A stretch of DNA of 64,000 bases from Chloroflexi bacterium AL-N1 (GTDB taxonomy: Bacteria > Chloroflexota > Chloroflexia > Chloroflexales > Roseiflexaceae), in NCBI GenBank assembly GCA_013122435.1, contig WYDT01000001.1, positions 1 through 64,000 on the forward strand, in the 5' to 3' direction. Made by a program: the position numbers and the translations under genes. Position 1 is the stretch's first letter. Each line of letters starts with the position of its first letter. This document shows positions 37,879 through 46,551 of the stretch, one piece after another. Under the pieces are notes generated by a model. The model saw only the letters and a program-made list of their open reading frames with translations. It was not told the origin of the DNA and searched no databases.

Positions 37879-39528
37879 ATGTTCTGTTATCAATGTCAGG
37901 AAACAACCAAAAACAGCGGCTGCCTCATTCGTGGTATCTGTGGCAAAGATCCTCGTACCGCAGCACTACAGGACTATCTGTTATATGCGCTGAAAGGTTT
38001 GTCATTCTATGGGGTACGTGCACGAACAGCCGGTTTTGCAGATGAAGCAACCGATCTGTTTGTGGCTCAATCGTTATTTGCTACGCTCACAAATGTAAAT
38101 TTTGATAACCAGCGTATTTATCAACTCACACGCGAGGCATTTGCACGACGTGATCAACTCCGTGACAACCACGAAATTTTTGTTGAAGTACCACTTCCCG
38201 CAATGGCAACATGTTCATCCCTCGGCAATATGGATGATTATGTACGACGTGGTGCATTGGTTGCCTTCCATGCGGTGCCACATGCCAGCGAGGATGTGCA
38301 ATCGCTGCGCGAATTAATCATTTATGGTCTTAAGGGGTTGGCAGCATACTGTGATCATAGCTACGTGCTCGATCATAGTGATCCGGCTTTACTAGCATTT
38401 CTGCAGGAAGGTTTAGCGGCAACCATCGACGATGCGATGAGCGTTGAGGAATTGATTAGTACAGCCATGCGCTGTGGTCAGTATGGCGTGCAGGCAATGG
38501 AGCTGCTGGATCGCGCTAACACCACTCGCTTTGGTCACCCTGAGCCAACGTGGGTCAATCTCGGTGTTGATTCGACAGCACCCGGTATTCTCGTAAGTGG
38601 TCACGATTTGCTCGATCTGTATGAGTTGTTGGAGCAGACCGCTGGAACAGGTATTACCGTGTACACGCATGGTGAGATGTTACCAGCCCATGCCTATCCA
38701 GCCTTCAAGCAGTTTCCCCATCTGGTAGGCAACTATGGCAGCGCCTGGTGGGAACAACAACGGCATTTTGAGCAGTTCAATGGCCCTATTTTGATGACCA
38801 CAAACTGTTTGCAGAAACCACGTGCAAGCTACGCGGACCGACTTTTTACAACCGGGATGGTTGGATGGGATGGAATGCCGCAAATTCCAGATCGTGAGCC
38901 TGGTAAATCAAAAGACTTTAGCAGCCTGATCACCTGTGCACGCAATTGTGTAGCACCAACCGAGTTGGAAACAGGTCAGATCCAGATCGGGTTTGCCCAT
39001 CAGGCCGTGTTGAGTGTCGCCGATCAGGTGGTGGAAGCCATACAGAATGGTGCAATCAAGCGCTTTGTGGTGATGGCCGGATGCGATGGCCGACATAAGG
39101 AACGTAACTACTATACCGATGTGGCCCAGACGCTGCCCAATGATACCATTATTTTGACCGCTGGTTGCGCGAAATTCCGCTACAATAAGCTCGATCTTGG
39201 CACTATCGGCGGATTTCCCCGGGTGATGGATGCAGGGCAGTGCAACGACTCGTATTCGCTGGTGGTCATTGCACAGCAGTTGGCCAAAGCGGTCGGTGCA
39301 ACAGATATTAATGATCTACCGATTTCATATGACATTGCCTGGTATGAACAGAAGGCGGTGTTAGTACTACTATCGCTGCTTTCGCTTGGCGTAAAGGGTA
39401 TTCGCTTAGGCCCGACGTTGCCAGCCTTTCTATCACCCAACGTCTGCAATTTCCTGGTGCAGACCTTTGATCTCAAACCGATCGACGACGCCAAGACCGA
39501 TGTTGAGGCCATGCTCGTGGGTGGTTAA
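37879..39528 (+). CDS. hcp: Hydroxylamine reductase / hybrid cluster protein
   Basis: 549 residues. N-terminal cysteines C3-x2-C6-x8-C15-x5-C21 bind the first iron-sulfur cluster. Later Cys, Glu and His residues in NCLQKP, GCAKFRYNK and GQCNDSYS ligate the hybrid Fe-S-O cluster. Hcp reduces hydroxylamine and nitric oxide and is part of the response to nitrosative stress, acting in the cytoplasm. The adjacent Crp/Fnr regulator and palindrome support induction by NO-type signals. Confidence 0.95.
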   Translation: MFCYQCQETTKNSGCLIRGICGKDPRTAALQDYLLYALKGLSFYGVRARTAGFADEATDLFVAQSLFATLTNVNFDNQRIYQLTREAFARRDQLRDNHEIFVEVPLPAMATCSSLGNMDDYVRRGALVAFHAVPHASEDVQSLRELIIYGLKGLAAYCDHSYVLDHSDPALLAFLQEGLAATIDDAMSVEELISTAMRCGQYGVQAMELLDRANTTRFGHPEPTWVNLGVDSTAPGILVSGHDLLDLYELLEQTAGTGITVYTHGEMLPAHAYPAFKQFPHLVGNYGSAWWEQQRHFEQFNGPILMTTNCLQKPRASYADRLFTTGMVGWDGMPQIPDREPGKSKDFSSLITCARNCVAPTELETGQIQIGFAHQAVLSVADQVVEAIQNGAIKRFVVMAGCDGRHKERNYYTDVAQTLPNDTIILTAGCAKFRYNKLDLGTIGGFPRVMDAGQCNDSYSLVVIAQQLAKAVGATDINDLPISYDIAWYEQKAVLVLLSLLSLGVKGIRLGPTLPAFLSPNVCNFLVQTFDLKPIDDAKTDVEAMLVGG

Positions 39529-39550
39529 ACATTTGCTTCGCCCAAGATGT

Positions 39551-39576
39551 GCCCTGCTACCACACGGAAGCAGGGC
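39551..39576. terminator. Hairpin terminator between convergent genes
   Basis: GCCCTGCT (39551-39558) pairs with AGCAGGGC (39569-39576) between hcp and the minus-strand kinase. Confidence 0.65.
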
Positions 39577-39626
39577 TTACTATACTCTACCTTGGATCAA
39601 AAGATTTGGCCAATAAAAATGGACTG

Positions 39627-40535
39627 TTATGACCGTGGGAGCCGCACAGTGACCACTGTACCCTGCCCAACACGGCTACGGAGCGCAACTTGTCCATAAT
39701 GTCGCAGAATCACTGCACGCACCAATGCCAACCCTAATCCTGTTCCAGGCACACTGCGTGCCGCCTGACCACGGGATAGTTCTTCCCACACCGTAGGCAC
39801 CTCTGTCTCTGGGATGCCAGGACCGATATCAGCCACTTCGATCACAATGTCTGTTCCCTCTTCAAATGCACGAATCTCAATCGTATCAGTCAGTTGACTA
39901 AATTTCAGTGCATTATCTAATAAGTTGTGGAAGGCGAGAAAGAGAAGATCACGATCACTAATAATTGGTGCTAACGGCCAGGGGGCCTGCGGCAGAGTCA
40001 ATGTGACATGGCGATCAGCTGTCTCTAATCGATCAGCACTGCTAGACATCACATTCTGCAAGAGTGTACCCACATCAACACTCGTGCGTTCGACCGGACG
40101 TGTTTCCAGATCGGTAAGTTTACGCAGGTCGGTAACCAGACGGCTGAGTCGTACAAGCTGTGTGGTCGTGCTCGTAATGGCCTTCTGCCACGACTCTTCT
40201 GATGGTGCCTCTGCAATGTTTGCCACACCAGCCCGAATAGCTGTCAGTGGATTTTTGAGTTCGTGGTCAAGCCGTTGTAATAGGTGTCGTCGGTCGACAG
40301 AGGCTTGCTGGTGGGCGGACTCCACCCCTTGAGCGCGTAGGTGTGTCATTCTTTGAGAGATAACCACACCAAATACCACTATAGCCGATCCACTGATTCC
40401 GGCAACCAACACAAGAATACTGGCACTCACACGAAACGCGATGACTGGATTGGGGATGACCTCAAGTACGAAAAATACCAGAAGTAGGAGACTCAAAACC
40501 ACTGGAATGAAGATGACGCCCCACCGCCAGGTCAC
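39627..40535 (-). CDS. Sensor histidine kinase
   Basis: 302 residues. Two N-terminal TM helices (about 10-60) with almost no extracytoplasmic loop; HisKA LDHELKNPLTAIRAGVANI with the phospho-histidine near residue 92; N box HNLLDNALKFSQ, G1 VADIGPGIPE, and G2 VPGTGLGLALV. The short sensor suggests membrane or intracellular sensing. Its start overlaps the response regulator stop by ATGA. The partner regulator carries a nonsense codon, so the pair may be inactive. Confidence 0.88.
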   Translation of the reverse strand: MTWRWGVIFIPVVLSLLLLVFFVLEVIPNPVIAFRVSASILVLVAGISGSAIVVFGVVISQRMTHLRAQGVESAHQQASVDRRHLLQRLDHELKNPLTAIRAGVANIAEAPSEESWQKAITSTTTQLVRLSRLVTDLRKLTDLETRPVERTSVDVGTLLQNVMSSSADRLETADRHVTLTLPQAPWPLAPIISDRDLLFLAFHNLLDNALKFSQLTDTIEIRAFEEGTDIVIEVADIGPGIPETEVPTVWEELSRGQAARSVPGTGLGLALVRAVILRHYGQVALRSRVGQGTVVTVRLPRS

Positions 40536-41251
40536 GAGGCGGCCTCAACAGTGCCAACAAAACGATAACCCTGACCAGGCACCGTCTCGATATAGTCAGG
40601 ATGGGCCGGATCATCTCCGATCACACGACGCAGTTCCGCAATGCGTGAGTCTACGGCCCGAATGCCGACCGGATCGTCCCAACCCCATACCACGTCGAGC
40701 AGGCGCTCACGAGACAGCACTTCATCAGGGTGCAATAAGAAATACGCTAATAATGTGACTGCCTTTGGTGTGAGCACCAACTCCTGGTCAGCAGACCATA
40801 CCCGGTGACTCTGCCGCTCCAGACGTAGTATGCCACTCACTAGCTGATGTACAATCGCCATGGGCGGGCGACCTGGACAGGCTCGCCGTAACACAGCGCG
40901 AACACGGGCGATCAGTTCATGTGGGGCAAAGGGTTTTTTCAGGTAGTCGTCCGCACCCTCTTCAAGCGCCATAGTGCGCTCACCAGCCTCCCCAACCTGA
41001 GTCAATAGAATCACCGGAGTCCAATGCCCTTGCTGACGTAATTGACGCAGGACCGCTCAACCATCCAGCCTGGGCATCAGCACATCAAGAATAACCAGAG
41101 CAAACGATTGTGCACCGAGCGCTTGCATCGCAACGGCACCATCTACCGCAATGGTAACGGTAAAGCATGTTCGCTCTAATAGCGGAGTCAAATTGTCAGT
41201 AATTGCCGTCTCATCATCGACGAGCAAGATTGCGGACTGATCAATCATCAT
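40532..41251 (-). pseudogene. OmpR-family response regulator split by in-frame TGA
   Basis: One continuous frame of 240 codons interrupted only by TGA at 41054-41056, directly after MPRLDG, where homologues have tryptophan (DGW). Receiver: ILLVDDE at about 8-14, LVILDVLMPRLDG with the phospho-acceptor, VILLTQ and LKKPFAPHE. Winged helix: TPKAVTLLAYFLLHPDEVLSR to YIETVPGQGYRFVG. A change of TGG to TGA is a single base, so either this is a fresh nonsense mutation or a sequencing error. The kinase gene next to it is intact. Confidence 0.8.
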
Positions 41252-41410
41252 TCAAACTCCCGATCACCCATTCCAAGTATAACTGGGTACCATTCTATAG
41301 TTTTGGGCGGATTTTGCTGGCTCGGCAGGCGCTATTCATACGTTTACACGATGTATTCAATCGGATATTACCATAGTACATCAAATGTGACAGCCTTACT
41401 CTCGCCAATG

Positions 41411-41444
41411 AAGGCGGTGCATCAATTCAGCAATACACCGCCTT
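41411..41444 (-). terminator. Hairpin after the VWA lipoprotein gene
   Basis: AAGGCGGTG (41411-41419) pairs perfectly with CACCGCCTT (41436-41444), 15 bp beyond the gene stop on the minus strand. Confidence 0.6.
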
Positions 41445-41458
41445 CCAATTCACCTAAC

Positions 41459-42668
41459 CTATGGAGTCACTTCAACAACCTGACCTGGCTCAATCAAAAC
41501 ATCTTCAGCTATCACCACTAGATCAGACGAAAGAGACGATTGCATGAGCAACATATACTGGCCAGGCGGCACTGCCCGAGGCTCGTCAACAAAATGGTCA
41601 ATATAGGTAGCAAAAGCCTGGCCGACATCCCGTCCGGTGACCTGATCGCGGACAACAAAACGAAAGTAATCACCCTGAAACCGTAATTGCAAGGTACCCA
41701 GACGTAGAACGCTCTCCTGACCAGCCGCAATCTCGACACGGAACATGCCACCTTCACTAAGCGGATTTGGCTCGAACACCATTGTATACATACCAGCTTC
41801 TAAAAGATAGGTACCAGTATCGTCATTAAGCACATCCTGTCCATCAGCGTCTGTTAGTATCCATCGCCAAAGGCTCCCTCTGGGTGGCGCCTCTACACGC
41901 AATTGCCCTGTACCTGAACGAATCTGTACTATCTCTACTTGCTCGGCAACAATTGTCTGTAATGCTGTAGTAAGTTCTTCCGGGTTTGGGGCATCTACAT
42001 AGAGACCACCAGTGGCGTTCGCTATTGCCTGGAGTTGGTTTCGGGTCTCAGCATCTTCCCCAATGTCAAAGCCCACGACATGAATTGTCAGATTGGCCAA
42101 CTCAGCGGCAGCTTGAATGCGCTCTACCGGATCATCGACACAATTCTCTTTGCCATCACTCACGAGAACGATTACGTTCTGATCGGCATCTTCCGTAAAA
42201 TCCTGGGCAGCCTGTTCCACTGCATAGGCCATAGGGGTGTACTCACCAGTTGCTGCCAAAGTATTAATCTGCTACTGTACCGACGAGCGTTACCTCGTCC
42301 AATCGGGTACGAAAGGTCGTTGACGATTCGGTCTCACCAGGATTAGCAACAAGTGTAGCTTGTTCAATACGGGCAACATTGCCGATGTTCTCAGCAGGAA
42401 CAGATGCTTCAGATTCTGGTGTTGTCGTAACAGATTCTAATTCATGGGTAGATGCATCAGGTGTCGGTGCCACATCTGGTGTAGGCATGTCAGTTGCAGA
42501 TACGGGTGGCTCTGCTACAGTATCGGGAGCCATTGACTCTGTCGGTGTTGTATCGGAGGCGAGTGGCTCTTCGATATCAATGTCAAGAACATCACAGGCA
42601 ACAAGTGGGCTGACAATGACTATTGTGATGATAAACAAACGATATGTCCGAATAGAGTGCGTAAACAT
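41459..42668 (-). pseudogene. VWA-domain lipoprotein with deletion and frame change
   Basis: The N-terminal piece (42668-42264) has a signal and lipobox VSPLVACD and a proline/threonine-rich linker. The C-terminal piece (42259-41459) starts INTLAATGEYTPMAYAVEQA, the second half of a von Willebrand A domain, followed by NVIVLVSDGKENC and a beta-rich tail. Between the two, the frame changes and the first half of the VWA domain, including the DxSxS metal site, is absent. So the gene is probably inactivated by an internal deletion. Intact relatives are surface proteins that bind or assemble on the envelope. Confidence 0.7.
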
Positions 42669-43116
42669 TGAAAGCCCTTTCTTCTTCTGGCACTATCTGT
42701 ATTGCCGCTCCCTGCGGCATATAGGGAGTGTAGCATTGCTTGATGGCAACATTATGGCAGGGGTGTGTCGATATAGACATATCGTATGTAAGAATGGGAA
42801 TATCTGTGACTTCTCTATTTTTGACCCAACATAATCTGCCTATGGTTCAGAAGAGGAATACCAATGCAAACATGTTTTCTGTAGCACAATGTATTAAACA
42901 ACTCTCTCCTTCAGAGATGTCTAAACATACTCCACGCTAATACTGGTTCATCACATACAATGACACATGTTTTGTATCCGATGCTACGGTCTCTTACTCC
43001 CACAAAGAAAAGTAAACGGACTACTACAGATTAGAACTGTCTCGATCAACGCTAACTGACTCCGAGTGAGTCGCAACAACCGTTGTCCCAAACCTGTGAG
43101 GAAAACGGAGCCTGAC
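42669..43116. other. Intergenic region, no gene recognised
   Basis: 448 bp upstream of the VWA gene. A CTCCCT/AGGGAG hairpin at 42708-42728 is the only structure. Open frames here lack ribosome sites or motifs. Confidence 0.5.
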
Positions 43117-43488
43117 CTACGGTGCCTTTGGAAATGTCAGGTCAACATATAGCCCATGCCATTCCTGTTGTTCCGCTATGGTGATGTCACTCCAGGGAAT
43201 GAACAAAGGGCTGTGTCCAAAACTAAATAGAAAAGATGTTGAGAGGTACAGTCCCTCGTTACTGGAACCAACAGTCAGACAACCACGGTAGTGAGAAAAG
43301 CCCATATGAGCACTTTGCATATGCCACTTTTTACCTGTGAATGGCGGCTGAAACACATAATACTTTGCCAGAAGCGTCCAACCACTGCGGCTGGCCGTTA
43401 CAAAGATTACTGAAACAAAAAGACCGACAAAGAAGATGGGGAAACCAAAACCTATGACAACTACAGGAACAATATTCTCAAATGGCAT
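43117..43488 (-). CDS. Small membrane protein of unknown function
   Basis: 123 residues from MPFENIVPVVVIGFGF at 43488, chosen because the 41 codons upstream are glycine- and arginine-rich and unlike protein. One or two N-terminal TM helices (about 5-32), then a domain with LLAKYYVFQPPF, GCLTVGSSNEGLYLSTSFLF and LFIPWSDIT, which resembles a PH-like fold in small bacterial membrane proteins. Possibly cut short at its C-terminus. The upstream frame would overlap the end of the SpoIID-like gene. Confidence 0.55.
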   Translation of the reverse strand: MPFENIVPVVVIGFGFPIFFVGLFVSVIFVTASRSGWTLLAKYYVFQPPFTGKKWHMQSAHMGFSHYRGCLTVGSSNEGLYLSTSFLFSFGHSPLFIPWSDITIAEQQEWHGLYVDLTFPKAP

Positions 43489-43594
43489 ATGAACCCCAGA
43501 TAAAACACCACCAACATTATGCAATACACAGACAGCGTCGCCCCCACGAGAACCTCGTGAGGGAAACGCCGTGACTCTCATTATACGGATTGTA

Positions 43595-45013
43595 TTACGG
43601 CCCGCTGACAAGGGTAGGCCAGGTTTGCGGCCCTATCTTACCATCGACCGTTAGATTGTGTTTCAGCTGGAAGTCCCGCGTGGCAGTATCGGTCTTCGGT
43701 CCAAACTTACCATCTACCTCTAGATTATACCCATACTTATTGAGTTGTCGCTGGGCAGCCTGAACAGCCACGCCTTGGTCACCTTCTTTGACATTGATGA
43801 TCAGTGCCTGCCACGTTTGCGAGCCGACTACCCCATCAACCTTCAAACCCTGCTGGCTCTGGAAATCCCGTACGGTACGATCCGTTTCCGGTCCAAAGTT
43901 ACCATCTACTCCTAATGAGTGACCGTGGACCTGCAACAACAACTGAATAGTAAAAACGTTCGTGCCACTGTCACCACGGCGGTAGTTTGGCCAGGTAGGA
44001 GAGGGACCAGGGCCAGGATCACTGCCGATACGGCTGATGGTGATATTCGCATAATAGAAATTCAGTATCCACTGCCAATTTTTGCCCTGATTAGCCCAAT
44101 AATGTGACCCGTTCTGACTCATAAAGTTACCATCGGTAAAACCATGTTTCTCTCCACACTGCCCACTCGTGCGGCTATTGTTGTAGGTTCCGGCACAGTA
44201 TTGCGTTTGGAAGATGGCTTTATTGCGGGTAAAACGATACCCCCATGTGTCATCAACTGCGAGATTGGTGCTAAGATACGAGACATTTGGATTATAGACC
44301 TGATCGGCGGTGGTATCTTTCGTGTCATACCCTTTGCCAGGGTACTTGGCATACATGGTGCGATACCAGGCGTATGTTTTGGAAGCCATAGCACCCGAAC
44401 GCAGTGACTCACGTGGCCAACTAGCAATCCATTCATTGGGCAGCACATGTTTCACATACTGTTTGAATTCAACGGTATCAACACGTCCGAGTTTGACGCG
44501 ATACACGTGAATATGCGTCGGGGGCGTGGTATTACTCCCTGCAACTAGTGGGGCCATCTCATCAAGTTCGTCTGCTATTGTCTGAGGCTCGGCACTTTCG
44601 GTACGGTGCACCGGCACATCAATGACTTCGGGTGTGGTTTCAGCACCATCTGCAACCGACAATGGTGCATCCAGAATGAGCGTGTCGTTCGGATAGACCA
44701 CCGCATTACGGATCATCCACGAACGATACCCCTGTGCTTCCACGGTCACAGTTACATCAATTTTTTCCGGAACAGTAAGGTTTTCAAAAGTCACGGTGCC
44801 TGCCGCATCGGTCTGCCCACGCAACTTCAATGGCATCACGAGAACATCAGCGCCAGCAAGCGGATCGCCGCCCGTGGTTGTGGCAGTAAGGGTGATACCA
44901 GTGGTAGTTGTTTCAGATGGCGTGGCCGTTGCAACAGGTGCTTGTCCTATCACTGTAGAAATGAGAGCAATCAGGATCAGCACGGTGCTAATCCGAAAAA
45001 TATTAGTATGCAT
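43595..45013 (-). CDS. Secreted SpoIID/LytB-like protein with two peptidoglycan-binding repeats
   Basis: 472 residues. Signal peptide about 1-30; an Ig/CNA-like repeat at about 38-120 (GDPLAGADVLV, GTVTFENLTVP); a SpoIID/LytB-type domain at about 165-335 with VKHVLPNEWIASWPRESLRS and GAMASKTYAWY; then two peptidoglycan-binding type-1 repeats with GHSLGVDGNFGPETD and YNLEVDGKFGPKTD. SpoIID-type enzymes cleave denuded glycan strands. The same repeat pair occurs in the next gene upstream, so the two proteins probably act on the same wall. Confidence 0.85.
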   Translation of the reverse strand: MHTNIFRISTVLILIALISTVIGQAPVATATPSETTTTGITLTATTTGGDPLAGADVLVMPLKLRGQTDAAGTVTFENLTVPEKIDVTVTVEAQGYRSWMIRNAVVYPNDTLILDAPLSVADGAETTPEVIDVPVHRTESAEPQTIADELDEMAPLVAGSNTTPPTHIHVYRVKLGRVDTVEFKQYVKHVLPNEWIASWPRESLRSGAMASKTYAWYRTMYAKYPGKGYDTKDTTADQVYNPNVSYLSTNLAVDDTWGYRFTRNKAIFQTQYCAGTYNNSRTSGQCGEKHGFTDGNFMSQNGSHYWANQGKNWQWILNFYYANITISRIGSDPGPGPSPTWPNYRRGDSGTNVFTIQLLLQVHGHSLGVDGNFGPETDRTVRDFQSQQGLKVDGVVGSQTWQALIINVKEGDQGVAVQAAQRQLNKYGYNLEVDGKFGPKTDTATRDFQLKHNLTVDGKIGPQTWPTLVSGP

Positions 45014-45071
45014 AGATCTACTCCCTAGGATATAATATGTTAGCGAAGACAGGTATAAACATGTACTGAAT

Positions 45072-45115
45072 GGGGTGGTAGCACCAGATAATATGTTGGC
45101 ATTATCTGGTACCCC
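45072..45115 (-). terminator. Hairpin between the two wall-protein genes
   Basis: ACCAGATAAT (45083-45092) pairs with ATTATCTGGT (45101-45110) and GGGGT/ACCCC extend the stem past a bulge. It lies between the M15-like gene stop and the SpoIID-like start, so it may be a terminator or processing site. Confidence 0.6.
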
Positions 45116-45136
45116 GTCGTAATTACCTACATCAGA

Positions 45137-46075
45137 TTAGCGTGGCCAGGCGCAATGGATGTGGGTACTGTGACCGCTATCACCAGGACCATAGACCTGG
45201 GTCGCACCAAGGTCACGGCACTTTTGCATAAAGGCACGATAGTATTGATTCCCAGAGCCTACATGGACACCATTGATATAATTCACATCAATAGCAACAC
45301 CATCATAGTGGCGTGAAGTCGAACTGTGGGAACCACCGGCAATTTCGGAAACAGAATAGGTATAGCTTTGGGCGAGTGAAAGCATTCCATTTAACGTACG
45401 GGGATCCAAGAACACACTGCCACCTGGGGCATTCCCATAGCTGCTCCGTGCGGCGGGCTTACCTGCTGCAGTATCGATAATATTCTGCCTTGCAGTGGCG
45501 TTGTCTTTCACACCAGACACATGGACCGTGGCAAGCGTAATACGACTATTGTTAAGAATGCTTCGTGCAAGTGTTTCGCGTTCACCGCCACCACCACCGC
45601 TACCAGAAACTAATGCATGCCAAGTATTTGGTCCAATATAGCCATCAACTTTCAACCCCTTTTTACTCTGAAAATCGCGGGTTGCATTGGTGGTGGCAGG
45701 ACCAAATTTCCCATCAACTGCCAGACCATAACCATACTTATTGAGTTGGGTCTGAGCACCCCGCACAGCATCACCAGTACTGCCATTATGTACCTGGACA
45801 ATCAGCTTTGGCCAGGTTCCTGATCCAACAACACCATCGGCTGTCAAACCCTTTTGGCGCTGAAAATCGCGTACACGACTATCGGTTTCTGGACCGAAGG
45901 AACCATCAACACCCAATGAATGCCCATGGGCACGTAGAAGGTATTGGATGGTGGTGACATTCGTTCCGCTATCCCCTCTCTCATAGTTTGGCCACGAAGC
46001 GGCCTGTGTGGATGACGGGAGTAAGGTTCCAAGACAGAGCAAAATAGTAATCATAAAGAGTAACAGGCGACGCAT
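45137..46075 (-). CDS. Secreted M15-like peptidase with two peptidoglycan-binding repeats
   Basis: 312 residues. Signal peptide about 1-25 (ends TQAA). Two peptidoglycan-binding repeats at about 35-90 and 95-150 (GHSLGVDGSFGPETD; YGLAVDGKFGPATT), a glycine linker at about 155-165, then a C-terminal domain with SRHYDGVAIDV and HSTHIHCAW, the His-x6-Asp ... His pattern of zinc M15/LAS peptidases. Expected to cut peptidoglycan peptides outside the cell. GGAGGG precedes ATG. The transcript appears to start about 300 bp upstream at an operator shared with the peptide cluster (46380-46422). Confidence 0.85.
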   Translation of the reverse strand: MRRLLLFMITILLCLGTLLPSSTQAASWPNYERGDSGTNVTTIQYLLRAHGHSLGVDGSFGPETDSRVRDFQRQKGLTADGVVGSGTWPKLIVQVHNGSTGDAVRGAQTQLNKYGYGLAVDGKFGPATTNATRDFQSKKGLKVDGYIGPNTWHALVSGSGGGGGERETLARSILNNSRITLATVHVSGVKDNATARQNIIDTAAGKPAARSSYGNAPGGSVFLDPRTLNGMLSLAQSYTYSVSEIAGGSHSSTSRHYDGVAIDVNYINGVHVGSGNQYYRAFMQKCRDLGATQVYGPGDSGHSTHIHCAWPR

Positions 46076-46379
46076 AACTTCCCTCCAGAAGATACATTAA
46101 TGATTAGAAAAGAAAAATAACCGTAATACCGACGCTATCGTACAACTCAACCAGCATAGTAATCCTGTGGATAAAGCGTTACACAACACCCTCCAGACAG
46201 AATTGCATCCACCATGATCATGGTGGTGGTAAGACAACTCCTTTCTCGCTGTTGTTGATCAACACACAACCTTTGTATGTTGCACCAACAATGACACCCG
46301 ACACATCCAGACAAACCAGTGTCTCAAGGCATAGATTCCGACGACATGTGTCTGAAATGTTTGCTTGTGCTTATGAGAG
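46076..46379 (-). other. Long 5' leader of the M15-like gene
   Basis: About 300 nt lie between the proposed start site and the M15-like gene. It contains an 18-bp perfect palindrome CCACCATGATCATGGTGG (46209-46226) and a 24-codon open frame that starts inside it. No known riboswitch fold is recognised. The rest of the region up to 46551 holds no gene. Confidence 0.4.
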
Positions 46380-46422
46380 AGTCTATCTGTTGAACGCGCG
46401 ATTGTATATCGTTCGATCAAAC
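46380..46422 (-). promoter_or_regulatory. Operator and -10 element for the M15-like gene
   Basis: On the minus strand GTTTGATCGAAC (46411-46422 complement) is followed after exactly 25 bases by TAGACT (46380-46385). The same 12-mer with the same 25-base gap precedes TATACT in front of the peptide cluster (49389-49431). The operator is a near-palindrome centred on GATC. Confidence 0.6.
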
Positions 46423-46551
46423 GAATAGGGTAACTATTTTTCGTTTGGGGTTGTGACTACAAGGCCATCGTTTGGGTAGTTGTGGTTTTCAATGGAGGAC
46501 ACACAAATGGCTTGATGATGCAATATGTTTAGTGCACATCTTCTAGCCGGT

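Noticed and set aside
41054..41056. TGA recoded as tryptophan
   Set aside because: Many neighbouring genes end in TGA and no other internal TGA at a tryptophan position was seen.
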